DNA of 64,000 bases, taken from Copromyces sp. CBS 386.78 (taxonomy: Eukaryota; Ascomycota; Sordariomycetes; Sordariales; Sordariaceae). The position numbers and the translations under genes were made by a program. Location: contig MU839095.1 in the NCBI GenBank assembly GCA_030685235.1, positions 434,001 through 498,000 on the forward strand, in the 5' to 3' direction. Under the pieces are notes generated by a model, which saw only the letters and a program-made list of their open reading frames with translations, did no database searches and was not told where the DNA came from. Shown here in pieces: positions 11,015 through 22,464 of the stretch. How positions within the stretch are numbered: the first letter of the stretch is position 1; each line of letters opens with the position of its first letter.

Positions 11015-11425
11015 TTTTCAGTTCCTTCTTTCTCTCTGGCAGCCAAAAAGTCGACCCCCGAAACCCAAGAGCCTACCTAGTAGCACCACTAGTAGCTAAA
11101 ATAAAACACCAACCGTTATCGGGGCAACAATCGGACAATCTAGAACCTACCGCTTGACCTCGGGCTAGATCGGCTGCTATCTCTCGCCAACCCAATCTCA
11201 ATCAGGCAGCTCAACGCAAAGTGATTGGAGCAAAATCACCCAAAACACCCGGAGCCTCTATCAAATCCCCTGCATTCAGCTAGCTGCGGTCGTGCGGAGA
11301 GAGAGCGAAGTTCCAAAAGGCAGTTGCGGTCTGGAGGAGAAGAAGAAGGTCTGAAACTGAAGGTCCCTGAAAAAGAGAAGGAGAGGGATCGAAGGGGAAA
11401 GATTCCACATTAGCGCGGGGAGAAA
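11015..11425. promoter_or_regulatory. Divergent promoter region, AlaRS / conserved unknown
   Basis: This 411-base block separates two divergent genes and should contain both promoters. I see no coding content and no specific motif that I can name. Confidence 0.45.
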
Positions 11426-12435
11426 ATGATGCTGGCCCATTTCCAATCTGGACCACTACCACACCTGGTTGCGCCCACCACGCCCACCATTAACACCGCC
11501 AGCACCATGGAGATGCCTGGATATGGATACGGCATGATGGACCACCAACGACACCAAAACATGCACAACTATCACAACAACAACACCACCTTTATTCAGC
11601 AACAATATGTTGCACCCCAACCAGCACCATGCTCTCGCAAGCGCAAGGCCGATTCTCAGCCTGAAAACAACGAGCGTCTCTCCAAGCGTATGAGCTTGTT
11701 GAATCTCGGTATGTTCCACCGCCACCACCACCACCACCACCACCGCTCTCCTCCTTATCTCATATCATATCAGTGACATCATGTCCACTTCCACCGCACC
11801 GCTTAATCACTAACACATCTGAACTCGCAACAGAGCACGGCGGCCAGAAGTTATACGTCCCCGTTGAGAACCCACAAGCTGCAAACTCCTTTGAACCTTC
11901 ATTTACTTCTCCGACATCATCATCATCATCATCGTCATCTCACACCAACCAACACGTCACCGCCGCCACCGGTCAAGATGACACCGAATTCATGCAACTC
12001 GACGACTCCAAGTACAAAGTCTACATCTACAACCTCGAAGACGAGTTGTCCTCAGAGAGCGAAGCCGAAGGTCAAGACGGCAAGCTGATCTTCCTTCCGG
12101 ACATCGAGAAGCATTTGAAGCAGAACCGTATCCCAACGCAGGTTTTCAATGCCCAGCCATCCGTGGATCCGGACTATCTGAACAAACAGCTGGTGCTCTA
12201 CAGCGTGCCGGCTTCCATCACAGTCCCCGAGGAGCAAGATAGCGTGCGCAAGGCTATCTTGGAGGCACGGGCCCGTATGAGGGAGAAGCATTTGGCGGAG
12301 AGTCAAATGCAGCAGCAGGAGCAGATGCAGCAGATCAACAATGGATTGACGGATACGATGCAAAGTATTCATCCTGGGTCACTTCCGCAGTATGGTGGTG
12401 ATCAGAATGATGATGATGCTATGGAGCTTGACTAG
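11426..12435 (+). CDS. Conserved filamentous-fungal protein of unknown function
   Basis: Two exons (11426-11708, 11834-12435) code 294 residues; the 125-base intron has a clear CTAAC branch site and rebuilds a Glu codon. The N-terminal part is low-complexity, rich in His, Asn, Gln, Met and Tyr, and ends in a basic stretch (SRKRKAD, then LSKRMSLLNLE). The second exon has a polar Ser run coded by TCA repeats, then the ordered-looking blocks QKLYVPVENP, YKVYIYNLEDELSSESE and LIFLPDIEKHL. A helical Arg/Gln-rich segment and an acidic C-terminus (DDDAMELD) follow. I believe similar blocks occur in uncharacterised proteins of other Pezizomycotina, but cannot name a function. The basic patch suggests nuclear location (inference). 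In-frame Met codons also occur at 11429, 11507 and 11513, so the true start could be slightly downstream. Confidence 0.75.
11715..11746 (+). repeat. CCA microsatellite inside an intron
   Basis: A run of CCA triplets lies just inside the single intron of the conserved unknown gene. If read through it would code a short His tract, which makes retained-intron mispredictions likely. Confidence 0.7.
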
Positions 12436-12982
12436 ACGCATTCGATCATGTCAAAGCAGGGCAACAGCGCAAACAGCAGTTTCTTCAGTGAGTCGTCTGG
12501 CGTTTGGAATTGGGAAACGGGAATACACACACACAAAGGGATGGGCAATGGTAACAAAGGCCCTATGGGAGGGATAACAAGCGAGGTGTTATGGCGTTTG
12601 CGTTTATCAAAGGCATGAGAGGTTCAAACACGCATGATGACATCTCAACTGGGAAACATTTCCTGGGTTGTTAAGCTAACATTGAACCTTATCAACAACA
12701 TCTATCAATATCAAATCTTTACTGAACTTCAAGTCACATGCTACTTTCCCCTTCTTCCGTCTCAAGTGGAGTCGAGTGCCTATCACGGTCCTCAAAAGTG
12801 TTATTCCTTCTGGTATAATAAATGCAGAGTAAGACATATGAAATAAGACAAATGCTGTAACCTCCCCAGCCACCCACCCAACCATCCCAGTAAACGCCCA
12901 AATCCAGACTGTCCGACCCGCCTAGGTATCCAATTTGATGCCACTCCACACAGGAAATAGAAAGAAAGATCTATCCGATCAC
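12436..12982. other. 3' region between two convergent genes
   Basis: This 547-base stretch lies between the convergent 11426-12435 and 12983-13834 genes. Short overlapping open frames on both strands show no family resemblance. Confidence 0.5.
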
Positions 12983-13834
12983 TCAATCTCGAAAAGGATT
13001 CGTTCCACCCGTTCCCTGCTGTCTTATCGGTGCCTGCGTCGGCGGTGGTCCAGGCGGGGCTTCATACTGCTCCTCTCGAGAGGTTGGCGGCGGCGGTGGC
13101 GGCGGCGCCTGCTGCATAGGATCAACCTTCGTCGCTTCATCAGGCGGCTGCACCATGGCCATGGCCGGAGGCAGGCCCGGGTACATCGGAGGACGAGGAG
13201 CGTCTGGGTCATAGACTGGTGGAGGGACGGGGTGCATTCCGTAGTTGCCGTAGGGCTGTTGCTGCTGTGGTTGTTGGCCACTGGCGTAAGGATGTATGGT
13301 AGCTTGGGGATAGGGGTAGCGTGGGTCTACGCGGGCGAGATCATTGCGGGCGACGAGCCACTTGAAGGTATGTTAGTCTTTAGTCTGTTTGTCTTGGAGA
13401 TAAGAGAAAAGAATGAGATGACGCTTACCCTATGATAAGCCATGGGTGGTTGACCCTTGGTTATCCGCCTTTTGGCGTGTAGATAGCCTAGGATGAGGTA
13501 AAGCCCGAAGAAGGTACTTAGGCCGAGGAAGAGAGACCATTTGACGATGACGCCCGTCTGATGGAAACGATAGAGTTAGCAAAGGAACCAATTAATTGAA
13601 AGTAACTGATAGTCTCCCTGTCTCTGTCTCCATGGGGGTTGGAGGAATGTGTGACCGAGTGAACTGAAGAGGGACAGCGAAACTTACTTTTGTGTACCAA
13701 AAGGGGACATAGCAACTATCCGGGTCGATGAAGCCATCTGGCCCTCGAGTACAGTTGCTATGCTCTCTAATCTCCCGTGAGACTATCCTCGATAGTAAGA
13801 GAGTGTGTTTGACTATCGACTCCGACGCCGCCAT
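12983..13834 (-). CDS. Small single-pass membrane protein with Pro-rich PPxY tail
   Basis: Three exons (13834-13688, 13557-13429, 13360-12983) code 217 residues. A Cys-containing N-terminal part (two cysteines, in SNCTRG and DSCYV) is followed by one transmembrane helix at about residues 53-72 (VKWSLFLGLSTFFGLYLILG). Next comes a basic juxtamembrane stretch (HAKRRITKGQPPMAYHRWLV). The C-terminal tail of about 120 residues is rich in Pro, Tyr and Gln, holds a PPPVY motif near its middle and ends in NPFRD. PPxY motifs bind WW domains of Nedd4/Rsp5 ubiquitin ligases, so an Rsp5-adaptor role like yeast Rcr proteins is possible but not shown. There is no classical signal peptide. The ATG at 13834 gives the compact model; an in-frame ATG at 13954 would add 40 residues. 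Both introns have good GTAAG donors and phase-0 joins. Confidence 0.72.
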
Positions 13835-15760
13835 GATTGTCCAAGTCGATCCCAAGACAGTAGGATCTGATGATAACGAGTCACAATCGACGACACTCCA
13901 ATAAGGGATATGAATAAATAGTGAAAGTCCAGGTGGAGCAGTCCGAGTATCCAATGGGTGATAGTAATGAATGGATGGATTAAGAGACTCAAATGATAAG
14001 CCGAGTCTCTCTTAGTAAGTTGTGAAGAATTTCGGCGGAGTCTGAGAAAGATGGATAAGACAACTGAAGATGAAGAACGGGGTAAGGTTTAGAAGGGGAA
14101 TTAGTGATATTAACAAGTGCCAGAAGCAAGGGAGAGAAAACGAGAGAACAAGCTAAGAAGGAGCGATCAGGAACCAACCCTCTTTAGAACCTTCCTCCTG
14201 CCGCCCAGCAGCATGGGATCTCTCGTAGCAACGGTCTCACCAGAAACAGGAAGGACGGAAGGAGTGGAATGCCGGGCTGGTGCCACGAGCGATGAGACAG
14301 AAGAAGAAGAGGACCCAGACGCACCTACTCCTGTGAGTGAAGCCGGCAGGCAAAGGAAACGGAGAGAGAGGAAGGAACGAAACTGCCAAGCCCTGGGACT
14401 GAGAGATCACTCCGTCACAATAAGACAGACCTAGTGTAGAGACCTGACCTGCCTGCCTTCACTCCATTCCCAGAGATCTTGTGATACGTGCTCGGTCGTG
14501 AAACGGCACTTGTCCAACTCGCAGGCAGGGCGAGCGCAAATCACGGCACACGGTCTTATGGAAGATTCCGTGGTTTACCCTAGGGATGTTGACCATGTGG
14601 GCGTCCGACAGTGGTTCACCATCTTGTCTCTATCTATTCCTTCCCAGAGGAGACCAGGGCTGGCATGTACGTCAGCCAAAGAAAGGACACATAGAGAAGC
14701 GGGGAGTCACCGTAAGGGAGGGGAGTATGTATGTGTAAGAGAAAGGATGAGACCTAGACTGGAACTAGGGGCTTCTCTTGCCGTTGCAGATGCGTAGTCG
14801 TGGTCCATCCCCAGATCGCGCTTGCTTGACTTGCATACAAATCGGCCGGCTACTGTAGCAACCCGGGGACCCGGGGGGAGGTCGACTGCGAGTCTGCGAG
14901 CCACAAACTGCAGCGAATGTGCAAGCGGGCATGATCCCAGTTCGAATCTGTAGCAAAGGCTACGAAACGGCAGTGGCGCCCGGGCGGTTGCTCCTTTGTA
15001 CGGCAGGTTTCATCAGACCTCAGGCCGTACCCCCATCTGAGTTTCAGTTGTTTGCCGAGCCGGAACCCCTGGGATGGTTGCACAGACCATATCACTACCT
15101 TCGCCGGTTGTATCGGCGGCAGCGGTTAGGCTATCCTTTCCTGTTCCTCCGCCTCAGGCAACGTAAACTGGCCGTGGCAAATCCTGTGGCTAGAATGCAG
15201 AAACACCATAGAAGGGCCTGGTAACTCGAACTTGATCCAATCCGGGAGAAACGGGCAAGGTTCCCGACGGCAAGATCGCACTAGCTCGGAGCCCGTGACA
15301 ACTAACCACCAAGCTTGAATCCTGTGATGGATGCTAACAATGACCGCTGAAGGGACAGAGGTTAAGACATGGTCCAAATAACTGCCCTCGGGTGCATTGC
15401 CTGCCGCGGATATCGAATGTCTCGCAAAGATCATATACCTACTCGATAAATCAGGTCTCGCCCGCATGGGAGTGGCCTTTATGTCTGGTGTACAAAGACA
15501 CACTTATGGCCTCCTGATTGTCGGATAGAGAGATATAATCTCGGAGCTGTGACACATTAAGTGTCTTGGAACGGTAATTCCTCGCGATGACTTGGACTTT
15601 CGAGATGAGGCAGGTGGCCTTGATCCTGGCGGAAGAGAGAAACCGTTGGTCTGATCCGTCAAGTGATTGTTCCAGACTGTGGGGGGCCAGATGGCACCTC
15701 CTGGGTTTCCTTTTTCTCTTCTTTTCTCTCTATTTCCCCTCATAAAAGAGTACTGGGTCT
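13835..15760. other. Intergenic region, no recognisable gene
   Basis: About 1.9 kb between the divergent PPxY membrane-protein gene's 5' side and the 3' end of SFR1. Open frames up to about 125 codons are present on both strands (for example 14117-14434, 14498-14797, 14919-15224, 15126-15503), but none has recognisable domains or supporting splice structure. A purine-rich part spans about 14110-14400 (+ strand). Confidence 0.5.
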
Positions 15761-17068
15761 CTAATCCAGCCATTTGTCTTCATTCGGATCGTAGCCCAAG
15801 ACGTCAGGCTCTATGTTGAGGCTTTGCAGCATCATGAGCATGGTAAATCCCTGGAAGCAACACGTGCGTCAAGTTAGCCCATTTTTTTCTGTCAGTGACA
15901 CTCACCTTTGCCACAATAACCTTACCGAGTCCTCGCAGTCGTCTTCCGTACTCCTCTCACCGCCATCATTGTTTCCAGCTCCCCGTGAAAGTCGCTCGTT
16001 TCCATCGCTAAACCCTTCATCATCGCTGTAATCAGAGTCCCCAATCTCCCGCTCATCATCGCCCCCCTTTCTCTTCTTCCCCTTCTGCCCCTCATCATCC
16101 CAAGCAGAATGAAACCCTTCCATCTGCCTCCTCCTCGTCTCCCTCCAGGCCTTGGCCCCGCCCATATCCGCCACCCTCCCTTTGATAAGCTCAAACAGTT
16201 CCTCTGCCGCCTGTCTGCTCGCGAGCTTCCATTTCTGCACCAGCTCTTTCAGCTCTGCGTCAATAACCAATTTTTCGTCCCCATGCTGCCCATTATTCCC
16301 GCCCCCGCTCTTCTTCTTCACTGCTGCGTCCTGCCGTTGCTCCACAGCCTTCCGTGATGCCATCTCAATCCGCTTCGCCTGCCTGATGAGATCCAACTGT
16401 TTCTGCATAGCAACCAAATGAACTTTGTGTTCCCTGTGAGACTTTTGCAGTCCGGCCAAGATGGCGTCATTACCATCACCAGCTGCGCCCACAACTGTCG
16501 TTCCTTTTGTGTGCCTTTGTTGGTTAACCGGAGGACGCATAGGAGTAGTATCAGAGACAGCAGTAGACCCTGGCCCGAGGCTGCTTCGCTTCCGGCTGAT
16601 AGCAGATCTGGTGGCCCGAGGAATTTTCTCCTGCTCCTGCTTCTGCTTGTTGCTCAAATCCAGAAGTGGTGGTTTCGCGTTCCATCGTGTACTCGAACTG
16701 GAACCAGAAGCGCCTGAGCCACTATAGTGAAGCCTGCTTTTTGAGAAATTTCTCGCTGCTGGCGTTGGCATTGATGAGAAACTTGTTTTGAAACTCGCTT
16801 CGAAACTTGTGTCTTGTTCTTCTTCCTTTTCCTCCGCTTCTTCTTCGTCCTCTTCTTCTTCTCCCCCGACATCGGCGGCACCATTACTACCCGCAGCCAC
16901 CCCTAGTTCCGTCGTTTTCCTTTGACTCGTCGGCGTAGGATTTGTTGACTTGTCGCCAGAATTTGTGCGGTTGATCATGGGAGAACGAAACGGTTTCCGC
17001 AAAGTAGCGTTTGCCAACTCGACACGGCGACGCTTGGCTGCTGGCCCTGGTGTTGAGTGGGAAGACAT
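15761..17068 (-). CDS. sfr1: Swi5-dependent recombination mediator Sfr1/Mei5 (Dds20) family
   Basis: Two exons (17068-15926, 15850-15761) code 410 residues. Sfr1 pairs with Swi5 to stabilise Rad51 filaments and promote strand exchange in homologous recombination. The N-terminal half is disordered and carries the RKPFRSP motif typical of fungal Sfr1, then an acidic Glu-rich block and Ser/Arg-rich linkers. The conserved C-terminal part starts at about residue 210: a heptad-like helix (AGLQKSHREHKVHLVAMQKQ), then ELVQKWKLASRQAAEELFEL. The last exon, only 90 nt, codes GFTMLMMLQSLNIEPDVLGYD and the end of the protein. This matches the C-terminal signature I associate with Sfr1 and is missed if the 75-base intron is read through to the false stop at 15902. 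An acidic insert of about 70 residues before the last exon is unusual. The family call is from motifs recognised by eye. Confidence 0.78.
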
Positions 17069-17784
17069 CTTCTACATGAGAAGGTTGGTGAATTCGGGAC
17101 TGCGTGCCGGTTGGGCAGTGAAGGAATTGGTCTTCGCGGAGGTCAGTACAGGATTGGATTGCCTGTGACTGCATTCTTGTGTTCGCTGAGGTTGTTGAGT
17201 GACGACTGAATCGACGGAAAATGATGAAGCGTGGTTGGAAGCGTGAGGTGAGAAGAACCTGCAAAGCAAACGTACGGAGATGTTAGAGGCAGACCTGCGA
17301 GGGACGGGATGGTAGGTGCAGGTGTTACCCGCAGGTCCGCTATAGTTGCCTTGGTTACTGCGGATAGGGGTGTGTTAAGCGCGTCCGGGTAGTTCCTGCT
17401 GTCCGGTAGCAGCTGCCCAGTGCCGCTGCCTCGAGAGCTGCAGAGAAGTGGAATGGAAGGTTCTCACGATCATTGCATCTTAATCAAAGTTTATTCAGCC
17501 CTAAAAGAAAACAGCTGTTATTTACCGTGATGAAAGATTTCCAGCGTCATATTTTTTTTAGGGGTTAGCCTCGAGGTTGTGCCCTTGTTCAAGAACGGTT
17601 GTTTGTATAACTACTCGCAACCATGACCATTCTAACGTCTGTTGTGGTATACAGTGTACGTATTTCATTCCCCATACGCCATCGCTCAGTAATTGTTCCA
17701 AGAATACCGCTCGTGGTAAAGACTAAGTAAAGATGCAGAGAAAAGATAGGACAAAAAGTTTGCAAAGCCATGCCAGCCAGCTGC
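17069..17784. other. Promoter of SFR1 and 3' flank of HRD3
   Basis: This 716-base gap separates two genes that both run leftward on the minus strand. The part near 17069-17300 should be the SFR1 promoter and leader; the part near 17785 the 3' untranslated region of HRD3. No coding content is supported. Confidence 0.5.
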
Positions 17785-20493
17785 TCAGTGGCCCACGCCA
17801 CCAACAGCCCATTGCCCAAAGCCAGGTTGAGGGAAGAAGCCCCCGTTCCCTGCCTGTGGTTGCTGTTGACCATTAACAAACGCTCCGCCAGCTACTCTAA
17901 CGCCTTGGCCTTGCTGTTCTTGCTGTTGGCGCCTAGCCTCATCTTCCTGCTGTCGCCGAGCTGCTTGTTGTCGCTGTTGCCGGTACAGTACCAAGAAGAC
18001 AAGGGCGGCAGCGAGACCCATAATCACCAACGTCTCCAGGATATCCCCTTCCTCGAAGGCACCCAGATCAGAATCGGCACCAGGCATCGCGTCTTCATAG
18101 CCGTCATACATATCATCTCCGTAATAGCCCATCTCATCCTGCAAGAAGTTGTTGATCCATTCACTGAGAGACCATTCTTTTTTCTCGGCTGGTAATTGTT
18201 AGCTTGGCCTCCTTGTTATGAGCCTGGTCAGTGGATGGTACTCACTTGGCTCGTCTTGGATGGAGTTGATCCGACCATTGGTGAAAGTATTCCAAGCGCT
18301 TCTCGCTCGCAGCTTCAATAAGCTGAGGGAGACGGGCAGATAGGCCTCGTCGTTTGTTTCCAGAGCAGTGTCGTAATACCGCTTAGCTAGATGGTAGTCT
18401 TGAGTTAAGCCAATGCCATTTTCATGCATCCAGCCCAAGTTCCACAACGCCTGCGCGCTCTGATAATGTTCTGAAGCGGCAGTATAGCACTGAACGGCCT
18501 TATCGACATCGGCATCAGTTCCTATCCCGCTGAGGTAGTAGTCGCCCATCTTGACAGTAGCATCGATATTGCCTTGCCTTGACGACCGTGTCCAGTAGAT
18601 GAGTGCGAGCGCCGGGTTTTGAAGAAGTGCCGGCTTCTGGGCCTTGGGGTAAAGCCACTGTGGGATAGTCAAGTAAGACTTCTGAGGATCGAGGATGTAC
18701 GCAACGTTGTTCTGAGCGGTTTCGTATCCCTGTTCTGCCGCGTGCAGGTATTCGAGAAATGCCAACTCAGTCTCACCCGCTTCAAAGGCCAAATTGGCCT
18801 CAGCCCAAGACGAGACAAAAGGCTCTACCTTCTCAGCGACCGCTTTGTAGTAATTAAGCGCAATCTCGCATGATCTCTCGCGGCCAAGACCAAAATAGGT
18901 CATCTCTCCGATATAGTAATATGCCTCCATATTGTAGTACTTCGCCGCCAGATCCAGATGATGGTTTGCTGCGTAGATATCCTCATCCGACTGACCTTGA
19001 TCGAGGTACAGCGCGGCGAGCTGCACATGAGAGGGTGGATATACAGTCTCCGCTGCCGCATTGAAGTACTTGAGGGCCAGGTCGAGGTTTTGTTCCACGC
19101 CGTAACCATTCAGGTACATCAGTCCGAGTCCATGGCGAGACTGTTGGTCAGCTTGTTCATTGCCGCGCCTAAACCAGAACTCGGCGAGCCTGAAGTCCTG
19201 TTCAACACCCTCTCCTCGCAAATACATGCGCCCAATATATCCAGCTGCTCTGCAACTAACAGTGTGAAAGCTGGGCGTCTTGTTTTCGAAAACCTGTCCT
19301 TTCTTGTTCCAGGTCTTACCAGCCACCTTCAGGAAGTATTCCCTAGCCTTAGTGTAGTCGCGCGGGAGGTTTCTCTGGCCGTCGTAAAAGATACGACCCA
19401 GGTTGAAAGTCGCCTTGACGTCTCCCTTTTGAGACATCAGGTCAAGGTACTCGAGAATATCTTCGATGGAAGCCGATGCGTCAGTGGGGGGGTTTTTGTG
19501 AGGTGCGTTCTGACCCGAACTGGACACACTCGCTCCTGCACCGTATATACCTCCAAGCTCATCGGCAATACGGTGAGATTCTGAAATCCAGCTCATGCCA
19601 CCGGGGGGTCCTGAACGGTACCACGCAATGGCTTTATCGGCGACCCTTTTGTAGTATTTGACCGCCGTCTCGCAGTTTTTCGTGGTTCCAATCCCCGCAT
19701 AGTGACGATGTGCCACAGCCATCTCGGCCCTCGTGTGGCCTTGGTTGGCAGCGAAGGTGTAATAGAGCAGAGCTCTGGCCTGGTCCGGCTCCACAGCGCC
19801 TCCCACTCCTGTAGAGTACATCACTCCCATCATGTACATTGCCGAACTGTTTCCATTGAGCAAGGCGAGCTTTTGGTAGTAATCGAAGGCCGTCTTCAGA
19901 TTTCTGGGATGGGTGAAGTTCCCGTAGAAGTTCATGTCGCCTAGGATGTAGAGCGCATCGGAGTTGTTCTTCTGTGCAGACTCCTCGAGGAGCCTGGTCG
20001 CATGGAGGAGCGGGCCGCTGGCGGCATCGTTGGAGGAAGCGGGCGAGGGAGCAGTAAGTCGGACAGCCGGTAATGCTTTGGTAGCAAGATGTAGAACGGT
20101 TCTCAAAAGGCCGGGATTCTTTCGTATCTTATGGTGCAAAGGTTGATGTAGCTTCCGCAACTCGACCAGAGCGGTGTCGACGAGGTCAGCACCTGGGTAC
20201 CTGTGTTAGCAACTTGTCCTTCCAGCCCTGAGCTCTCGTCTTTGTTCGAACGGGCATACCTGGTTGAACATGCTGTCCGGCAGGGAGCTCAGCGGGGAGT
20301 GTATTGCCTGCTGCTCCATTCGATTTATCTCCAGAAAGTACATGTTGTTGATTGTCCGGCGCGTTCGCGTGAGAGAACACAACGACCTGCAATAGCACTG
20401 GGGGACAATGATGTCAGTGTCCGGCGCTCCAGGAGAGCAGATTGGCCTGGGGTTTGCAAGCATACGGGATATGTACAGGAGAAAGCGCCTCAT
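17785..20493 (-). CDS. hrd3: HRD3/SEL1L-type ERAD ubiquitin ligase subunit
   Basis: Four exons (20493-20466, 20397-20260, 20192-18246, 18188-17785) code 838 residues. Hrd3/SEL1L is the lumenal scaffold of the HRD1 ubiquitin ligase, which receives misfolded glycoproteins for ER-associated degradation. A signal peptide is formed only when the 28-nt first exon is spliced on (MRRFLLYISLLLQVVVF, cut near SHANA). Many Sel1-like tetratricopeptide repeats follow from about residue 120 to 690 (for example SAMYMMGVMYSTGVGG, AAGYIGRMYLRGEGV, SRHGLGLMYLNGYGV). A single transmembrane helix lies at about 756-773, and a cytosolic Gln/Arg-rich tail closes the protein. The acceptor of intron 2 uses the second of two closely spaced AGs (exon starts at 20192); the first would break the frame. 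Length and architecture match the family. Confidence 0.93.
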
Positions 20494-21329
20494 GGTTGTC
20501 GGCTCTTGGGAAAAGTAGTAGAGGCAAACCCAGAGGAAAGGATCATGCCATTATCAGACTCGTGATGTATAAGCAACCGATCGTCAGCAATAATGTTCCC
20601 GTTTGCAGTCCGTGGTTGTCCGTTGTAGCGGGATCCAAAAAAAGACGGAACAACTGTTGAAAGTATTCGTGGTTAGGCCAACTGAACACAAGCACCCTTC
20701 TTAGAGGGACGGGAGGTCAGGGTAAATACCTATGACAACAAATCGTGGGGTAGTCACTACCACCAGTAGCTACACCTATAGTGTAGTGTGTAGAGGTAGG
20801 GTAGCGTCCAGGGCAGCTGCTTTCATGATACCAGCTGTCCAGATTGAACATTGAGCTTCGACTTCCCATTTCGTAGCTCGACAGGGGTCCGACTCCTACC
20901 CGCAGAGCTCAAGACTTCAACGGCCGTGCACCTCCCGTCATCTGTGGCGTACCTGCCTAGGATTGGACAGTCACCAGCTGGCCGACAGTTGTCAGAGCTG
21001 TGATCCGAAGTACGCTTATTGAGGAAGTTATCATCTCAAGGTCAAACTGACAACCTCGAAGATAAAAAGCAACCGGAGTTCGAACAGCTTTTCGTTGTTA
21101 CATATAGATACTAGTATACTCATTTGTCAGTCCTTCTACTGCATTCTGATCTTATGTGAGTACCGTAGGGGCGGGGAGACACTTGCACAGTGGAAGGCCA
21201 AGGCCTCGACCAAGACTTTGTACAGCTTCAATCGACTTGCAACAAATTCGAGAAGTCTCTCACAGATATTTTTTTCGAAAAAAATCATACCAACACGAAC
21301 CTTTCAGCCCAGAAAATAAGCCCATCAAT
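20494..21329. promoter_or_regulatory. Divergent promoter region, HRD3 / WDR89-like
   Basis: This 836-base block lies between two divergent start codons. Near 21154 an ATG is directly followed by TGA, and the same bases form a GTGAGT donor-like site. So the WDR89 leader may hold either a start-stop upstream reading frame or a 5'-leader intron. No other specific site could be named. Confidence 0.5.
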
Positions 21330-22464
21330 ATGTATGCCCTATCCTGCACCGACGGGTTTAAATACCCCGGCTCCGAACCAACCTACATCACAGACATCAT
21401 CCCCGTCTCTGCCGGCTTAGCAGCCGTTGGCTCTGATCAAAGTCTCTCCATCTTCAACCCTCTGCGCCTGAACCAGGGACCGCTCAAGAAAGTTCAAACC
21501 GATCATGGAAACATCAGCTGCGCTGAAGCGTTCAGCGTCGGAAACTCGGTCGTTGCCACAGCAGGCGAGAACGGGACGGCTTCGCTCTGGGATCTGAGGA
21601 CCGATGCGGCCAACACAGCAGTGTTGCAAATAGGCAGGCCAGGTGAAGGTCCCGGCTTGCTCTCACTTGCCTGCTCGGAACAGACGAACACGTTAGCTGC
21701 CGGCACGGAACTGGCCAACCACCAGGCATCCATTCTTCTATGGTTAGACTTCACTCAAGGAACACCTCAGACTAGAATCTCACTAAATTCACTCAAAAAA
21801 GGGATCTCCGCTCCCCCTCCACCCCCAAAATCCACTACGACGAAGTTCACTCCGACGACGTAACCGAGCTCTCCTTCCACCCCACCAATCCCCATCTCCT
21901 GCTCACCGGCTCGACCGACGGTCTTGTCAACGTGTGTGACACACGCATCACGGACGAGGACGAAGTGGTGATCGCGGCGTTTAACCACGGCTCCGTGCAC
22001 CGGGCCGGCTTCCTGAACGAGACCGAAGTGTACGCTGTCTCCCACGACGAGCGGTTTGCGCTGTACGACATGGGCGAGACGGTCGAGAAGGGGTCGCCGA
22101 CACTTGACCTGGGCGACATTCGAAAGGTGGTGGACTGCCAGTATTTGTGCAACGTTATCCCGAAGGTGACGGGTGCTGGGGCGGTTATTGGTGCTGGAAC
22201 ACAGGAGTGAGTACCTTCTGGTCCGAATAAGCTATTGAGTATGTGCTAACCACGTATGGGGAGTCAAATAGTCAAGAGCTGTTCCGTTTGATTCATCTAT
22301 CCAAGAATGGTGCTTCTTGGAGCTTGGATAGTGGGACTGTGGTAGGTCTTCCGGGGGCACATGGATTGGAGATTGTTCGCAGCTTCTGCTTTGTTGATGA
22401 GCAGCAAGTAGTATTTACCGCCGGTGAGGACAGTTGTATCAAGGCGTGGCGGCCCAGTGCATGA
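21330..22464 (+). CDS. WDR89: WD40-repeat protein, WDR89 family
   Basis: Three exons (21330-21742, 21802-22206, 22272-22464) code 336 residues. The product is a single beta-propeller with WD-like repeat ends (ASLWDLRT, ILLWDLRS, VNVCDTRI, CIKAWRP) and the order and length of the WDR89 family, whose molecular role is poorly known. Intron 1 (59 bases) rebuilds a Trp codon and ends in an unusual A-run acceptor (AAAAAAG). Intron 2 has a GCTAAC branch site. In between, conserved propeller sequence (DVTELSFHP, LLTGSTDGLVNV) confirms the frame. The gene is convergent with ERG10. A generic WD40 scaffold is the fallback if the WDR89 assignment is wrong. Confidence 0.82.

Noticed and set aside
14919..15000. 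tRNA-like GTTCGAATC string near 14939
   Set aside because: It resembles a T-loop, but no A box, anticodon stem or acceptor stem could be folded around it.
15902..15925. Read-through ending of the SFR1 frame (stop at 15902)
   Set aside because: Reading past the GTAAG donor at 15925 gives only a few unrelated residues, whereas splicing to 15850 yields the conserved family C-terminus.
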